A DNA stretch of 33,815 nucleotides from Pseudogemmobacter humi (GTDB lineage Bacteria > Pseudomonadota > Alphaproteobacteria > Rhodobacterales > Rhodobacteraceae). Location: contig NZ_UXAW01000091.1 in NCBI RefSeq assembly GCF_900609055.1, positions 1-33,815 on the forward strand. Reading direction: 5' to 3'. The notes below the pieces were generated by a model. That model was not told where the DNA came from. It made no database searches and saw only the letters and a program-made list of their open reading frames with translations. The position numbers were made by a program, and so were the translations under genes. The stretch's first letter is position 1; every line of letters starts with the position of its first letter. Positions 1 through 8,279 of the stretch are shown here, in pieces.

Positions 1-74
1 CGCTTCACATCACTCGGGACGCCAGAGACCGTCCGCATGCGCTGAAAATATCTGGGAAAGGGACAAGTCCGGCA

Positions 75-158
75 TCAATCCGAATAGCTCAAAAAAGCCG
101 CGCCGCTATAAGCGGACCAGTTCCTGGTCTTGTAGACGGGCGGCGGGGGTTTACTCAT
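75..158 (-). pseudogene. IS5-family transposase, N-terminal fragment
   Basis: An ATG-initiated frame of 27 codons starts with MSKPPPPVYKTRNWSAY, like an IS5-family transposase N-terminus, but continues with residues that do not fit the expected RRGSLxIWFDP segment and stops at 75-77. In another minus frame, 99 to 10 reads GFFELFGLMPDLSLSQ and continues to a stop at 10-12; this looks like the C-terminal end of an unrelated protein. The IS end has therefore probably been joined to other DNA by a deletion or rearrangement near position 100. The transposase is certainly non-functional. Confidence 0.6.
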
Positions 159-219
159 GCAGCACAGCTACCACGCTGGATTCATAAGATGAATCCAGCA
201 CGATTTGTGCAACAAAGCC
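75..219 (-). mobile_element. IS5-family (IS903-group) insertion sequence, left-end remnant
   Basis: Read on the minus strand, 219-202 is GGCTTTGTTGCACAAATC, which closely resembles the terminal inverted repeat of IS903-group elements of the IS5 family (IS903 itself begins GGCTTTGTTGAATAAATC). Just inside lies a perfect 11-bp inverted repeat (arms 175-185 and 189-199, 3-nt loop), and then an ATG at 158-156 whose first codons read MSKPPPPVYKTRNWSAY. This matches the usual N-terminus of IS5-type transposases as I know it. The similarity then stops and the frame ends at 75. Only one end is present, so this is a truncated remnant. It marks the outer border of the monooxygenase island. Confidence 0.72.
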
Positions 220-782
220 TTTGCCATCCTCCATGAGGATCAACGGGTTGGCCTCAGGGTGTCAGGCAGGGTTCGTCGCGGCCTTCCGCCCCCTGCGCCC
301 TGTGCGCCTCAGGGATCCGGCCTCGTCCCCAGGCCCGCCCTCAACAGACCGGCGAGCCCCGAGAGCAGAGGGGAGTTCCGGTTGCAGAGCTCTGAGCCAG
401 GCAGCCGCGAGCCGGGCGTCCCTCTCCGCAGCCCCGGCGCTCCAATGGCATGGCGCAAATCCGGCGTGACGGAAGCCCGGCCGATGCCGATCGCCGGAGG
501 CACCCGCGGCTGCGGCATATATCCCAGACCGGCCAGCGGGCTGACGGGCTGGCCCCGCGCCCGGGCCGGGCTGAGACAGAGGCCGGTGACGGGCAGGGTT
601 TCGCCTTTTCGGAAATACTTGATGAAAGGCATATCCCTATTGTAGCTTTTATCGCGCAGAAGCGGCGGCATGCGATCATGCCTGACCGGGCGGGCAGCGG
701 TGGATCCAAAGGCTTGCGGGGAGGCGGGCTCAGGGTAAGTCCATATGGCTGCTCGTTTTACAGATCACTGGACATTGGGAGG
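220..782. other. No confident gene between the IS end and the first CDS
   Basis: Several open frames cross this stretch on both strands, including a 120-codon minus frame at 671-309. They are rich in Gly, Arg and Pro, lack clear ribosome binding sites, and I recognise none of them. The stretch may hold decayed sequence left next to the IS remnant. The last 60 bases presumably carry the promoter of the gene starting at 783, but I see no clear -35/-10 pair. Confidence 0.4.
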
Positions 783-1283
783 ATGACCTTGGTCGATATC
801 ATTTCAAAGAAAGAAGGCCCGCGCCGCGAGGATGAACGGGCCAGAAACATGCTTCAGGCGAATCGCGGCGCCGTCACCCAGATCGCCGATCACCTGACCC
901 AGGGCGGCTACAGCGCCGGCAAACGCGCGAAGGCCGCGGCCGCCAATGCGGCGCCCGCGCCAGAGGGCAAGCTGTTCTACGACGTTTCCGGCCGGAGCCG
1001 CATCAGCGCGGACAGCGGCGACATCCGCGTCAGGGTCAGCGTGAACAACCGCGTCGTGGCCTATGACAGCGGCTCGGGCAAGCAGGTTCATATGCTTGGC
1101 GAAATCCGGCGGCAGGAAGACACGCGATATTTCGCGCTCGCCTCGCGCGAGAACGGCTTCTTCTCGGGCCTGCCGGACGAGATCACCGAAAAAATCTCCG
1201 AGCTCGATGGCCAGATCATCGACCAGGCCTGCCCCGAAAGCCTGCTGGCGGCAGAAATCTCTGAACGGCTGGGCTTCAGCTGA
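783..1283 (+). CDS. Conserved-looking hypothetical protein, 166 aa
   Basis: I do not recognise a family. The product is soluble and charged, with a Lys/Arg-rich N-terminal 55 residues, an Ala-rich linker (about 55-65), then a mixed alpha/beta half containing FYDVSGRSRISADSGD and ending in acidic helices. There is no signal peptide or membrane segment. The start is uncertain: the ATG at 783 sits directly after GGGAGG (777-782), so the TTG at 789 has better ribosome-binding-site spacing (6 nt) and may be the true start. The gene lies 135 bp upstream of, and on the same strand as, the sigma-54 activator gene, so the two could be co-transcribed. Confidence 0.6.
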   Translation: MTLVDIISKKEGPRREDERARNMLQANRGAVTQIADHLTQGGYSAGKRAKAAAANAAPAPEGKLFYDVSGRSRISADSGDIRVRVSVNNRVVAYDSGSGKQVHMLGEIRRQEDTRYFALASRENGFFSGLPDEITEKISELDGQIIDQACPESLLAAEISERLGFS

Positions 1284-1418
1284 TACCGGATCCTGTTCCG
1301 GCCTTCCGGTGCCCCCCTCCCCCACGACTGCCACGCCTCCTCCAGATGCCTGACAGACCGGATGCTCCATGCGACAGCAAGGGCGATGCCATCGCCCCAG
1401 CCCTTTGGGAGGACCTTC

Positions 1419-3446
1419 ATGACCGATCCGCTTTCGGGATTCCACACCCGGACCGGCATGTTCGATGACTGGCTCGACCAGCGCGCCACCATGCGCGCCT
1501 GGGAAGATTTCCTGACCTATCGCGACATCGAGCAGAGCCGGACCTCCGGTGTGCGGCGCGAGATCCTCGAATCCTGGTCGCGCAGCCTTGCCTCGGGGAT
1601 CGACGCCACCGCCGAACTGGCGCCGCTGGACGAGACCGAGGACCTGCTGGAGGATGCCAGACGGAAGAACGCCGATCTGCACGATGCGGCGCGCGGGCCC
1701 TTTGCGAAGATCGGACCGCTTCTGTCCGAGGCCAATGCCCTGCTGATCCTGACCGATGCCGAGGGGCTGGTGCTGGAACAGATCGGCGATCTGCGCACCC
1801 ATAACGCGGCGCGCAGCATCCATCTGATCAAGGGCGGCAAATGGGACGAAGCGGCCATCGGCACCAACGGGATCGGCACCGCGATCCGCTCGGGGCGGCC
1901 GACGCTGGTCCATGCCTCGGAACATTTCTGCCAGGGGATCAAGGCCTGGACCTGCGCCGCCGCGCCGGTGCGCGATCCGGTAGATCAGCGCATCATCGGG
2001 GCGGTCGATCTGTCCGGCCCGCCCTCGATCTTCCGCCCGCATAATGTCGCGATGATCGCCTCGGTCGCGCGCGAGATCGAGGCCGCGCTGGCCGAGCGGC
2101 AGGAGATGCGGCGCACCCGGCTGCTGGAGGCCTTTCTCGACAATGGCCCGGCCCGGGGCAGCCGCGATTCGGTGCTGATCCTCGACCGGATCGGGCGGGT
2201 CATGTATCATCGGCTGCCCTCGGACGCGCCCCGCGATCAACTGGCGCAGAAACTCTCGCTCGGGCAGCAGTTCATTCCGCTCAGCGGCTCGATGAGCGAC
2301 CAGGACATCGCGCGCGCCATTCCGCCCAATATGCACCCGAGCGGGATCAGCCGGCTGTTCCTTGACGGCGAATTCAGCGGCGCAGCCCTGGTTCTGCCGC
2401 CGCGCGCCCCGGTCAGAAGTGCCCCGGCGGTGCCGGCAGAGCCCTTCCGCATCCCGCCCCGCGCCGGGGCCGAGCGCGACGAGCTTCTCATGATCGGCCA
2501 GGGACCGAAATTCACAGCCGCCGTCGATCTGGCGCGCCGCACCGCCGCCGCGGGTTCGGCGGTGCTGATCCAGGGCGAGACCGGGGTCGGGAAGGAACTT
2601 TTCGCGCGGCTGATCCACACATCGGCGGCCCATAAGGGCCGGGCGCCCTTCGTGACAGTGAACTGCGGCGCGATCTCGGCCGAGCTTTTCGGATCGGAAT
2701 TGTTCGGCCATGCGCCGGGGGCCTTCACCGGCGCCACCCGCGAAGGCAAACCGGGCAAATTCGAACAGGCCGACGGCGGCGTTCTCTGCCTCGACGAGAT
2801 CGGCGAGATGCCGCTGGAATTGCAGCCCTATCTGCTTCGGGTGCTGGAACAGCGCGCGATCTATCGCATCGGATGCTCGAAGCGGCGCCAGGTCAATGTG
2901 CAGCTGGTCGCGATGACCAATCGCGATCTGCGCGAAGAGGTGGAGGCCGGGCGCTTCCGCCGCGATCTTTACTACCGGATCGGCGCCATGACCATCGAGG
3001 TGCCGCCCCTGCGCGAGCGCCCGTGCGACATCCCCGATCTGGCCGACCATTTCAACCGCATGGTGGCGACGCGATTGCAGCGCGAGCCGCTCACCCTGTC
3101 GGAAGAAGCCGCCAGCCTGATGGCGCGCTATGACTGGCCCGGCAATGTACGCGAGATGCGCAACCTGTTCGAGCGGCTGCACCTTATGGTCCAGGACACC
3201 ATGGTCAGCGCAGAGGATCTGCCCGCCAACTTCCGCACCGGCCCGCAGGAGGCGCCCGCGCCCGCGGCGGAAGGGGCGGAGGCGGCGGTTCCCGCAAACC
3301 TTACCGATATGGAAGAGCAGGCGATCCGCCGCACACTCATCACCGAAGAGGGCAATCTGACCCGCGTGGCCCATGTTCTGGGCATTTCCCGCCCGACGCT
3401 TTACCGCAAGCTGAAGACCTACGGCATCCGCCGCACCTATGAGTGA
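1419..3446 (+). CDS. mimR: Sigma-54-dependent transcriptional activator, AcoR/MimR type
   Basis: This 675-aa enhancer-binding protein probably activates the adjacent monooxygenase operon. The start ATG at 1419 follows GGGAGGA with 5-nt spacing. The N-terminal ~330 residues form a sensor region containing a GAF-like stretch (LILTDAEGLVL, GTNGIGTAI), as in AcoR. The AAA+ domain has Walker A GETGVGKE (about 386-393), the sigma-54 contact loop GAFTGA (434-439) and the Walker B-like LDEIGEM. A Fis-type helix-turn-helix lies at the C-terminus (GNLTRVAHVLGISRPTLYRKL). The family's mycobacterial member MimR controls mimABCD; here the gene is convergent with the operon and shares its terminator. Assignment to this operon rests on context; the ligand is unknown. 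Confidence 0.88.
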   Translation: MTDPLSGFHTRTGMFDDWLDQRATMRAWEDFLTYRDIEQSRTSGVRREILESWSRSLASGIDATAELAPLDETEDLLEDARRKNADLHDAARGPFAKIGPLLSEANALLILTDAEGLVLEQIGDLRTHNAARSIHLIKGGKWDEAAIGTNGIGTAIRSGRPTLVHASEHFCQGIKAWTCAAAPVRDPVDQRIIGAVDLSGPPSIFRPHNVAMIASVAREIEAALAERQEMRRTRLLEAFLDNGPARGSRDSVLILDRIGRVMYHRLPSDAPRDQLAQKLSLGQQFIPLSGSMSDQDIARAIPPNMHPSGISRLFLDGEFSGAALVLPPRAPVRSAPAVPAEPFRIPPRAGAERDELLMIGQGPKFTAAVDLARRTAAAGSAVLIQGETGVGKELFARLIHTSAAHKGRAPFVTVNCGAISAELFGSELFGHAPGAFTGATREGKPGKFEQADGGVLCLDEIGEMPLELQPYLLRVLEQRAIYRIGCSKRRQVNVQLVAMTNRDLREEVEAGRFRRDLYYRIGAMTIEVPPLRERPCDIPDLADHFNRMVATRLQREPLTLSEEAASLMARYDWPGNVREMRNLFERLHLMVQDTMVSAEDLPANFRTGPQEAPAPAAEGAEAAVPANLTDMEEQAIRRTLITEEGNLTRVAHVLGISRPTLYRKLKTYGIRRTYE

Positions 3447-3457
3447 GCCGGAATATG

Positions 3458-3487
3458 AAAGGCGCCACCGGGGGGTGTGGCGCCTTT
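3458..3487. terminator. Bidirectional intrinsic terminator between regulator and monooxygenase operon
   Basis: A perfect 11-bp inverted repeat, AAAGGCGCCAC (3458-3468) and GTGGCGCCTTT (3477-3487), encloses an 8-nt loop. A T-rich run follows on the plus strand (CTTTCTT) and the A-run before the left arm supplies T residues on the minus strand. It lies between the stop codons of the convergent activator gene and the alcohol dehydrogenase gene, and can end both transcripts. Confidence 0.85.
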
Positions 3488-3522
3488 CTTCCGCTTCTGT
3501 CCGGACCGCCGGGGTCCGGTGG

Positions 3523-4566
3523 TCAGGGCACGATCACGCCCCGTCCGGTGAAGCGGCGGTTCTTGAAATCGTCAATCGCGGTGTTGATGTCGTCCAGCTT
3601 GTAGGGGGTGTAGTGCATCTTCACCTTTCCGTCTGAGTTCAGCTCCATCAGCTCGACCAGTTCGGTGTAATCGCCGACCAGGCTGCCGCCGATTTTGATT
3701 TCATTGGCGACCAGATCCAGCGTCGGCACCTCGATCCTGCCGCCGTAGCCGACGACGATACATTCGCCGCCCTTGCGCAACAGCTTCCAGCAGATGTTCT
3801 CGACGCCCAGCTCGCCCACGAAGTCGATCACCACATGGGCGCCGCCGCCGGTGATCTCTTTCAGTTCCGCGATGAGGTTCGGGCCGCCGTCCAGCACCAC
3901 ATCCGCCCCCAGATCGCGCGCCAGAACCTGCGCGCCCGGCTCGCGGTCGATGGCGATCAGCCGGGCGCCGCACAATTCGCGCAGGGATTGCAGCGCGATA
4001 TGGCCAAGGCCGCCCACGCCCAGCACCGCGCACCAGCTGCCCGGCGGCAACATCTTCGCCGCCCGTTTCGCCGCGCGATAGGCGGTGATGCCGGCATCGG
4101 CCATCGGCGCCACATCGAGCGGCACGATGCCGGTGTTCAGCCTGATCAGCGAGCGCTCGTTGGTCTTGAAATATTCCGCGAAACCGCCGTCGAGGCCCAG
4201 GCCCGGAAACAGCCCGTGGTCGCAATACATGTCATGGCCGTGGTGGCAGCTCAGACAGACGCCGCAGGTGCGCAACGGATGGCAGATCACCGCATCGCCG
4301 GGCTTCACCGTCCGCACATTGCTGCCGACATCCTCGACCCAGCCAGCGTTCTCATGGCCCATCACATAGGGCAGCAGCGTGTTGTGCGGGTCCATGATCG
4401 GCTTCCACACGCCTTCGATGATATGCAGATCGGTGCGGCACAGGCCCGCCGCGCCGACGCGGACGATCACCTCATCGGGCGCGGCGATGGTGGGGGCGGG
4501 AATATCCTCGATCACCAGCTGGACGTTCATCCCCGGATCGTATTCGTAAAGTCTTGCGGCCTTCAT
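3523..4566 (-). CDS. adh: Zinc-dependent alcohol dehydrogenase (secondary-alcohol / propanol type)
   Basis: This 347-aa medium-chain dehydrogenase probably oxidises the alcohol made by the monooxygenase, with NAD(P)+, to a ketone or aldehyde. Catalytic-zinc ligands are C43 (GLCRTDLH) and H71-E72 (GHEN). The structural zinc cysteines are C101, C104, C107 and C115. The Rossmann motif is GVGGLG at about residues 189-194. It is the last gene of the operon, 59 bp after the chaperonin gene. Actinobacterial propane clusters (prm/mim) carry an alcohol dehydrogenase in the same neighbourhood. Substrate and cofactor preference cannot be read from the sequence. Confidence 0.88.
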   Translation of the reverse strand: MKAARLYEYDPGMNVQLVIEDIPAPTIAAPDEVIVRVGAAGLCRTDLHIIEGVWKPIMDPHNTLLPYVMGHENAGWVEDVGSNVRTVKPGDAVICHPLRTCGVCLSCHHGHDMYCDHGLFPGLGLDGGFAEYFKTNERSLIRLNTGIVPLDVAPMADAGITAYRAAKRAAKMLPPGSWCAVLGVGGLGHIALQSLRELCGARLIAIDREPGAQVLARDLGADVVLDGGPNLIAELKEITGGGAHVVIDFVGELGVENICWKLLRKGGECIVVGYGGRIEVPTLDLVANEIKIGGSLVGDYTELVELMELNSDGKVKMHYTPYKLDDINTAIDDFKNRRFTGRGVIVP

Positions 4567-4625
4567 GGCGCGCTCCTTGTGCTGGAAATTTCAAGAGCAG
4601 GGGGAAGCCGGGGCGCGGCCCCCCC

Positions 4626-6260
4626 TCACTGGCGGCCAAGCCGTTCCGAGCCGCCGCCAAGCGCCGGACCGGCGGTCGGATCGACATATTCCTCGGCATG
4701 GCCGATCAGGGTCTCGGTGGTCAGGATCAGGCTGGCGACCGAGGCCGCATTGGCCAGCGCCGAACAGGTCACGCGCACCGGATCGACGATCCCCGCCCCG
4801 ATCATGTCGCGAAACCGGCCCTGGGCGGCATCAAAGCCCATGCCATCGGCCGAGCGCACCACCTCGGCGATCACCGCATTGGGGTCCGACCCGGCATTGA
4901 TCGCGATCCGCGCCAGGGGCCGCGTCAGGACCGAGCGCACCAGCTCCACCCCCGCCGCGACATCGCCCGAGGCCTCGGCCACCACCTGATCCAGCACCGG
5001 GGCCGCATGGGCCAGCGCCGATCCGCCGCCCGGCACCACGCCCTCCTCGACCGCCGCGCGGATGGCGTAGAGCGAATCCTCGATCAGCTGGATCTTGCGC
5101 TTCTGTTCGACCGGGGTCAGGCCGCCGGCATGGATCACCGCCGTGCCGCCGGAAAGTTTCGCCAGCCGCTCGCGCAGCTTGTCCTGCTCGATATTCGGGG
5201 GGGCGATGTCGTATTGCCGCTGCACCTGAAGCCGCCGCGCCGCGATGGCGGCGGGATCGCCCGCGCCGCCGATCACCGTGGTCTGGCCGGCAGAGGCCCG
5301 CACCTGGCGCGCCGCCCCCAGTTGCTCGCGGGTCACATTGCCGATCTTCCTGCCCAGATCGCGCGCCAGCACCTCGCCGCCGGTCAGGATCGCAAGATCA
5401 TCCATCTGCGCCTTGCGCCAATGGCCGTATTCCGGCGGATGGACGATGAGATATTTGCCCGCGGGCGCCGCCTCCAGCAGCGTCACCACCACCTCGGGGG
5501 CGATCTCTTCCGCAACGATCAGAAGCGGACGGCCCTCGGCATCCGCGATCTTCCGCGCGCCGTCCAGCGCATCGGGCGTGAGGATCTTCTGATCCGTCAG
5601 CAGGATCAGCGGCTTTTCCAGCACCGCCTCCATCTCGTCCTGATCGGTGACCATGTGATGCGAGATATAGCCGCGCTCGAAAGACATGCCCTCGATCACC
5701 TCGAAGGTGGTTTCGACCGTGATCGAGAAATCGGCGGTGATGATGCCGTTCTCTCCCACCCGGCTGTGCGCCTCGGCGACGATTTCCCCGAGGCGCGGAT
5801 CGGTGGCGGCGATATTCGCGACCGCCCCCAGCAGACGCGGGTTGTCCTTCACCGGCACCGCCTGGGCGCGCAGGGCCCCGATCACTTTCGCGACCGCCAG
5901 TTCGATCCCGCGGCACAGATCCACCGCCCGCGCGCCGCGCTCGGCCTGGGCCACGCCCTGCTGGATCATCGCATTCGCAAGCACGATCGCCGTGGTGGTG
6001 CCGTCGCCCGCCACCTCATTCGTCTGCATCGAGACTTCGCGCACCACCTGGGCGCCCATATTCTCGAAACGGTCCGGCAGTTCGATCTCGGTCGCGATGG
6101 AAACCCCGTCGCGGGTGATCAGGGGCGTGCCCACGGGACGGTCGATCATCGCGTTCAGCCCTTTGGGGCCCAGCGTCGGCTCGACAGCGGCGGCAAGGCG
6201 CGCAACGCCGCGCGCCAGCGCCCGGCGGGCCTCGACGGAGTGAAGCAGGAAATTCGGCAT
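4626..6260 (-). CDS. mimG: GroEL-like chaperonin dedicated to the monooxygenase (MimG type)
   Basis: This 544-aa 60-kDa chaperonin paralog has the ATP-binding AGDGTTT motif at 84-90, LGPKG at 30-34, and VVPGGG near residue 411. It lacks the Gly/Met-rich GGM tail of housekeeping GroEL, and no groES is beside it, so it presumably uses the cell's general GroES or works differently. In mycobacteria the homologous MimG is needed for productive folding of the hydroxylase large subunit; its place here, downstream of the hydroxylase genes and before the dehydrogenase gene, fits the same role. It is clearly diverged from housekeeping GroEL. Confidence 0.9.
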   Translation of the reverse strand: MPNFLLHSVEARRALARGVARLAAAVEPTLGPKGLNAMIDRPVGTPLITRDGVSIATEIELPDRFENMGAQVVREVSMQTNEVAGDGTTTAIVLANAMIQQGVAQAERGARAVDLCRGIELAVAKVIGALRAQAVPVKDNPRLLGAVANIAATDPRLGEIVAEAHSRVGENGIITADFSITVETTFEVIEGMSFERGYISHHMVTDQDEMEAVLEKPLILLTDQKILTPDALDGARKIADAEGRPLLIVAEEIAPEVVVTLLEAAPAGKYLIVHPPEYGHWRKAQMDDLAILTGGEVLARDLGRKIGNVTREQLGAARQVRASAGQTTVIGGAGDPAAIAARRLQVQRQYDIAPPNIEQDKLRERLAKLSGGTAVIHAGGLTPVEQKRKIQLIEDSLYAIRAAVEEGVVPGGGSALAHAAPVLDQVVAEASGDVAAGVELVRSVLTRPLARIAINAGSDPNAVIAEVVRSADGMGFDAAQGRFRDMIGAGIVDPVRVTCSALANAASVASLILTTETLIGHAEEYVDPTAGPALGGGSERLGRQ

Positions 6261-6335
6261 CGGGGTAATCCTCCCTTGTGACCGGACGCGCGTGGCGCGC
6301 GCCGGTTTCCCTTCATGGTGGTGGGTTGACGTGGC

Positions 6336-7148
6336 TCAGCTTCGGCTTTGCGGGCTGGCCCCGTGATCCCGTGGCGGCACCCGCCCCAGGAGGAAATCGA
6401 TCAGCTCCGGCTCCTCTCCCGAGCGATCGACCTCTTTGTAGCGCGCGGCGGCGAGGCCGCGGCACATGGCTCCGTTGAACTCCATATTGATGCGTATCGA
6501 GCGCAGCCGCATCATATGATCGCCCAACCCTTCGGGCAGCAGCGGATCTGCCCGCCAGGTGACGAAAGCCAGGTCATCGGGCAGAAGCGCCAGCCCGTCC
6601 TCTACCAGGATCTCGCGGTAGCGCGGCTTCTGCGCCGCCGCCTCGGGCTGATTGTCGAGGTTCAGCGCATCATATCCGGCAAGCGTCAGCCCGGTGATCT
6701 GCGCGGCGGTCCAGCCCATCGCCTTCAGCCCGAGGATCACCGCCTCCTGCCGGCGCAGGAAAGCCTTCTCGCGGAAGGTCTCGCGCACTTCCGACAGGTC
6801 GGCGCCGTCGCTCATCTCGGCAAAAACCGCGTCGAAAGCCTCGCCGCTGTTGACGGCGGCGTTCACTCTGTCGGCGAAGCAGTGGTCCATCAGCCGGACG
6901 CGCACCTTCGACACCCAGGCGGGCGCCATCGCCGCCTTGCGGATGCCGTCCGCCATCAGGAAGGCGAAATTCGGCGAACACCAGTAGGTCGGCAGCCGGA
7001 ACGAGATGTCCACCTCGCCGCGGCGGACCTCAAGGCGTTCGACGAAGCCCATATCGGTGATCGGCTCGTCAAGCTCGGGGTCGGTGACGGCGCCAAGGCG
7101 CCGCCACACTTCCCTTGCCTGCGCACCACGGATCTGCGGCAGGCCCAT
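6336..7148 (-). CDS. MIP18/DUF59-family (PaaD-like) protein with long C-terminal extension
   Basis: The first ~100 residues match the DUF59/MIP18 fold: VWRRLGAVTDPELDEPITDMGFV is followed by the characteristic Cys-bearing loop PTYWCSPNF (C57). A further ~170 residues continue without a domain I recognise; they include MDHC (C90) and FNGAMC, so several Cys/His could bind metal. The family takes part in Fe-S or metal-centre assembly (PaaD, SufT). A gene of this kind sits between the amidohydrolase and chaperonin/dehydrogenase genes in actinobacterial mim/prm clusters. A role in loading the di-iron centre or reductase Fe-S cluster is inference. Its start lies 3 nt after the stop codon of the amidohydrolase gene. 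Confidence 0.8.
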   Translation of the reverse strand: MGLPQIRGAQAREVWRRLGAVTDPELDEPITDMGFVERLEVRRGEVDISFRLPTYWCSPNFAFLMADGIRKAAMAPAWVSKVRVRLMDHCFADRVNAAVNSGEAFDAVFAEMSDGADLSEVRETFREKAFLRRQEAVILGLKAMGWTAAQITGLTLAGYDALNLDNQPEAAAQKPRYREILVEDGLALLPDDLAFVTWRADPLLPEGLGDHMMRLRSIRINMEFNGAMCRGLAAARYKEVDRSGEEPELIDFLLGRVPPRDHGASPQSRS

Positions 7149-7151
7149 GGC

Positions 7152-8174
7152 TCACTCCGCCGCAATGCGAACCGGCGTCTGCGCCAGTTCGGCCCGTTTG
7201 GCCGCCACGTCGATATCGTAGAGCCGGGCCGCGTTCAGGCCGAGGATCTTCTCCTTGATCTCGTCGGTCAGCTGCACGCCGTGTTCGGCCGCGATATCCT
7301 CGGGGATCTGATAGGCCCAGAGCTTCTCGACCAGCCATTGCGGCGTCCAGATCGCGTAATCCGAGCCGAACAGGATCTTTTCCGGGCCGATCCAGAACAG
7401 GAGTTCCGAGATGATCTCGCCGAAATAGCGCGGACGGGCGTGGATGAACGGCAGTGCGACGGCAAGGCCGGCATAGACATTGGTTTCCTGGGTCGCGATC
7501 CAGCAGAAATCATCCAGCCGCGGCAGGCCGCAATGTTCGATGATCCAGTTCAGGCCCTGGAAATCGGTCGCCGCGTAATCGACATCATCGACGCTGAACG
7601 CATCCTTCGACAGCGGGATGATCGTCGGCCCCTTGTGAACGTGGACGTTCCTGATGCCCAGCTTCTCGCACAGCTCGAAACATTTATAGGCCGCGGGATC
7701 GGTCAGCTTCCAGCCTTTGGAATCGCCGTTCCACTCGGCGGTATACATCTTGACCCCTTTGATATCGAAGGTCTCTTTCATGTAGTGGATGTATTCCAGC
7801 GCCTTTTCACCATCGCGCGGATCGAAAGAGCCGTTGACGATGAAGCGGCCCGGATTGACATTGGCAAGCTGGGTCGAGCGTTCGATCGAGCTGAAGCCTT
7901 CCTTGTAGAAATCCTTCAGATAGGTGGACTGGATGATCGCCATATCGTCCGGCCCGTCGATGAAAAGATCCCGGTAGACCTGTTCGACCGACTGCTTCTC
8001 GAACCTCGACTTTTCCCAAAGCTGTTCCTTCGGGCTCAGGCCGGTGTGATAGGCGTAGAAGCAGTCGATGAACTGCTTGCCGTGGATGTTGCGCTGGTTC
8101 TCGGGGCTGCCGTTCCAGAAATGGGTGTGGCAATCCAGAACGAAAATCTCTTTCCCGTCCGGCGTGGTATACAT
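7152..8174 (-). CDS. Amidohydrolase-2 family metal-dependent hydrolase
   Basis: This 340-aa TIM-barrel protein has the amidohydrolase HxH motif at H16-H18 (DCHTHFW), a later HVHKG, EHCG and the C-terminal catalytic-type aspartate in FGSDYAIW. It is the standard fifth gene of MimABCD/PrmABCD clusters, where its biochemical role is not established; suggested roles are hydrolysis or decarboxylation of an intermediate, or assisting enzyme maturation. It is separated from the coupling protein gene by 105 bp holding a GC-rich hairpin. No signal peptide is seen. Confidence 0.85.
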   Translation of the reverse strand: MYTTPDGKEIFVLDCHTHFWNGSPENQRNIHGKQFIDCFYAYHTGLSPKEQLWEKSRFEKQSVEQVYRDLFIDGPDDMAIIQSTYLKDFYKEGFSSIERSTQLANVNPGRFIVNGSFDPRDGEKALEYIHYMKETFDIKGVKMYTAEWNGDSKGWKLTDPAAYKCFELCEKLGIRNVHVHKGPTIIPLSKDAFSVDDVDYAATDFQGLNWIIEHCGLPRLDDFCWIATQETNVYAGLAVALPFIHARPRYFGEIISELLFWIGPEKILFGSDYAIWTPQWLVEKLWAYQIPEDIAAEHGVQLTDEIKEKILGLNAARLYDIDVAAKRAELAQTPVRIAAE

Positions 8175-8244
8175 GATGCTTCTCCCTCGATCTCATCTGG
8201 TCTGATCAGGTGCCTGGGGCGGCCTGTTCCTGGAATTCCTCGGA

Positions 8245-8271
8245 AGGGGCGCACGGGATGCGCGCGCCCCT
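8245..8271. repeat. Intercistronic hairpin between coupling-protein and amidohydrolase genes
   Basis: A perfect 8-bp inverted repeat, AGGGGCGC (8245-8252) and GCGCCCCT (8264-8271), has an 11-nt loop, with further GC pairing possible. In the direction of transcription (minus) it is followed by TTCC rather than a T run, so it is not a standard intrinsic terminator. It may instead protect the 3' end of the four-gene monooxygenase message or lower expression of downstream genes. Confidence 0.45.
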
Positions 8272-8279
8272 GCAAGCGG

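Noticed and set aside
309-671. Minus-strand 120-codon frame next to the IS remnant (MPFIKYFRKGETLP...)
   Set aside because: No ribosome binding site of note, Gly/Pro/Arg-rich composition, and no family recognised. It could be a decayed gene but I cannot support it.
804-3374. Very long minus-strand open frame opposite the sigma-54 activator gene
   Set aside because: It is the antisense shadow of a well-supported gene in GC-rich DNA; its product is His/Arg/Gly-rich with no recognisable motif.
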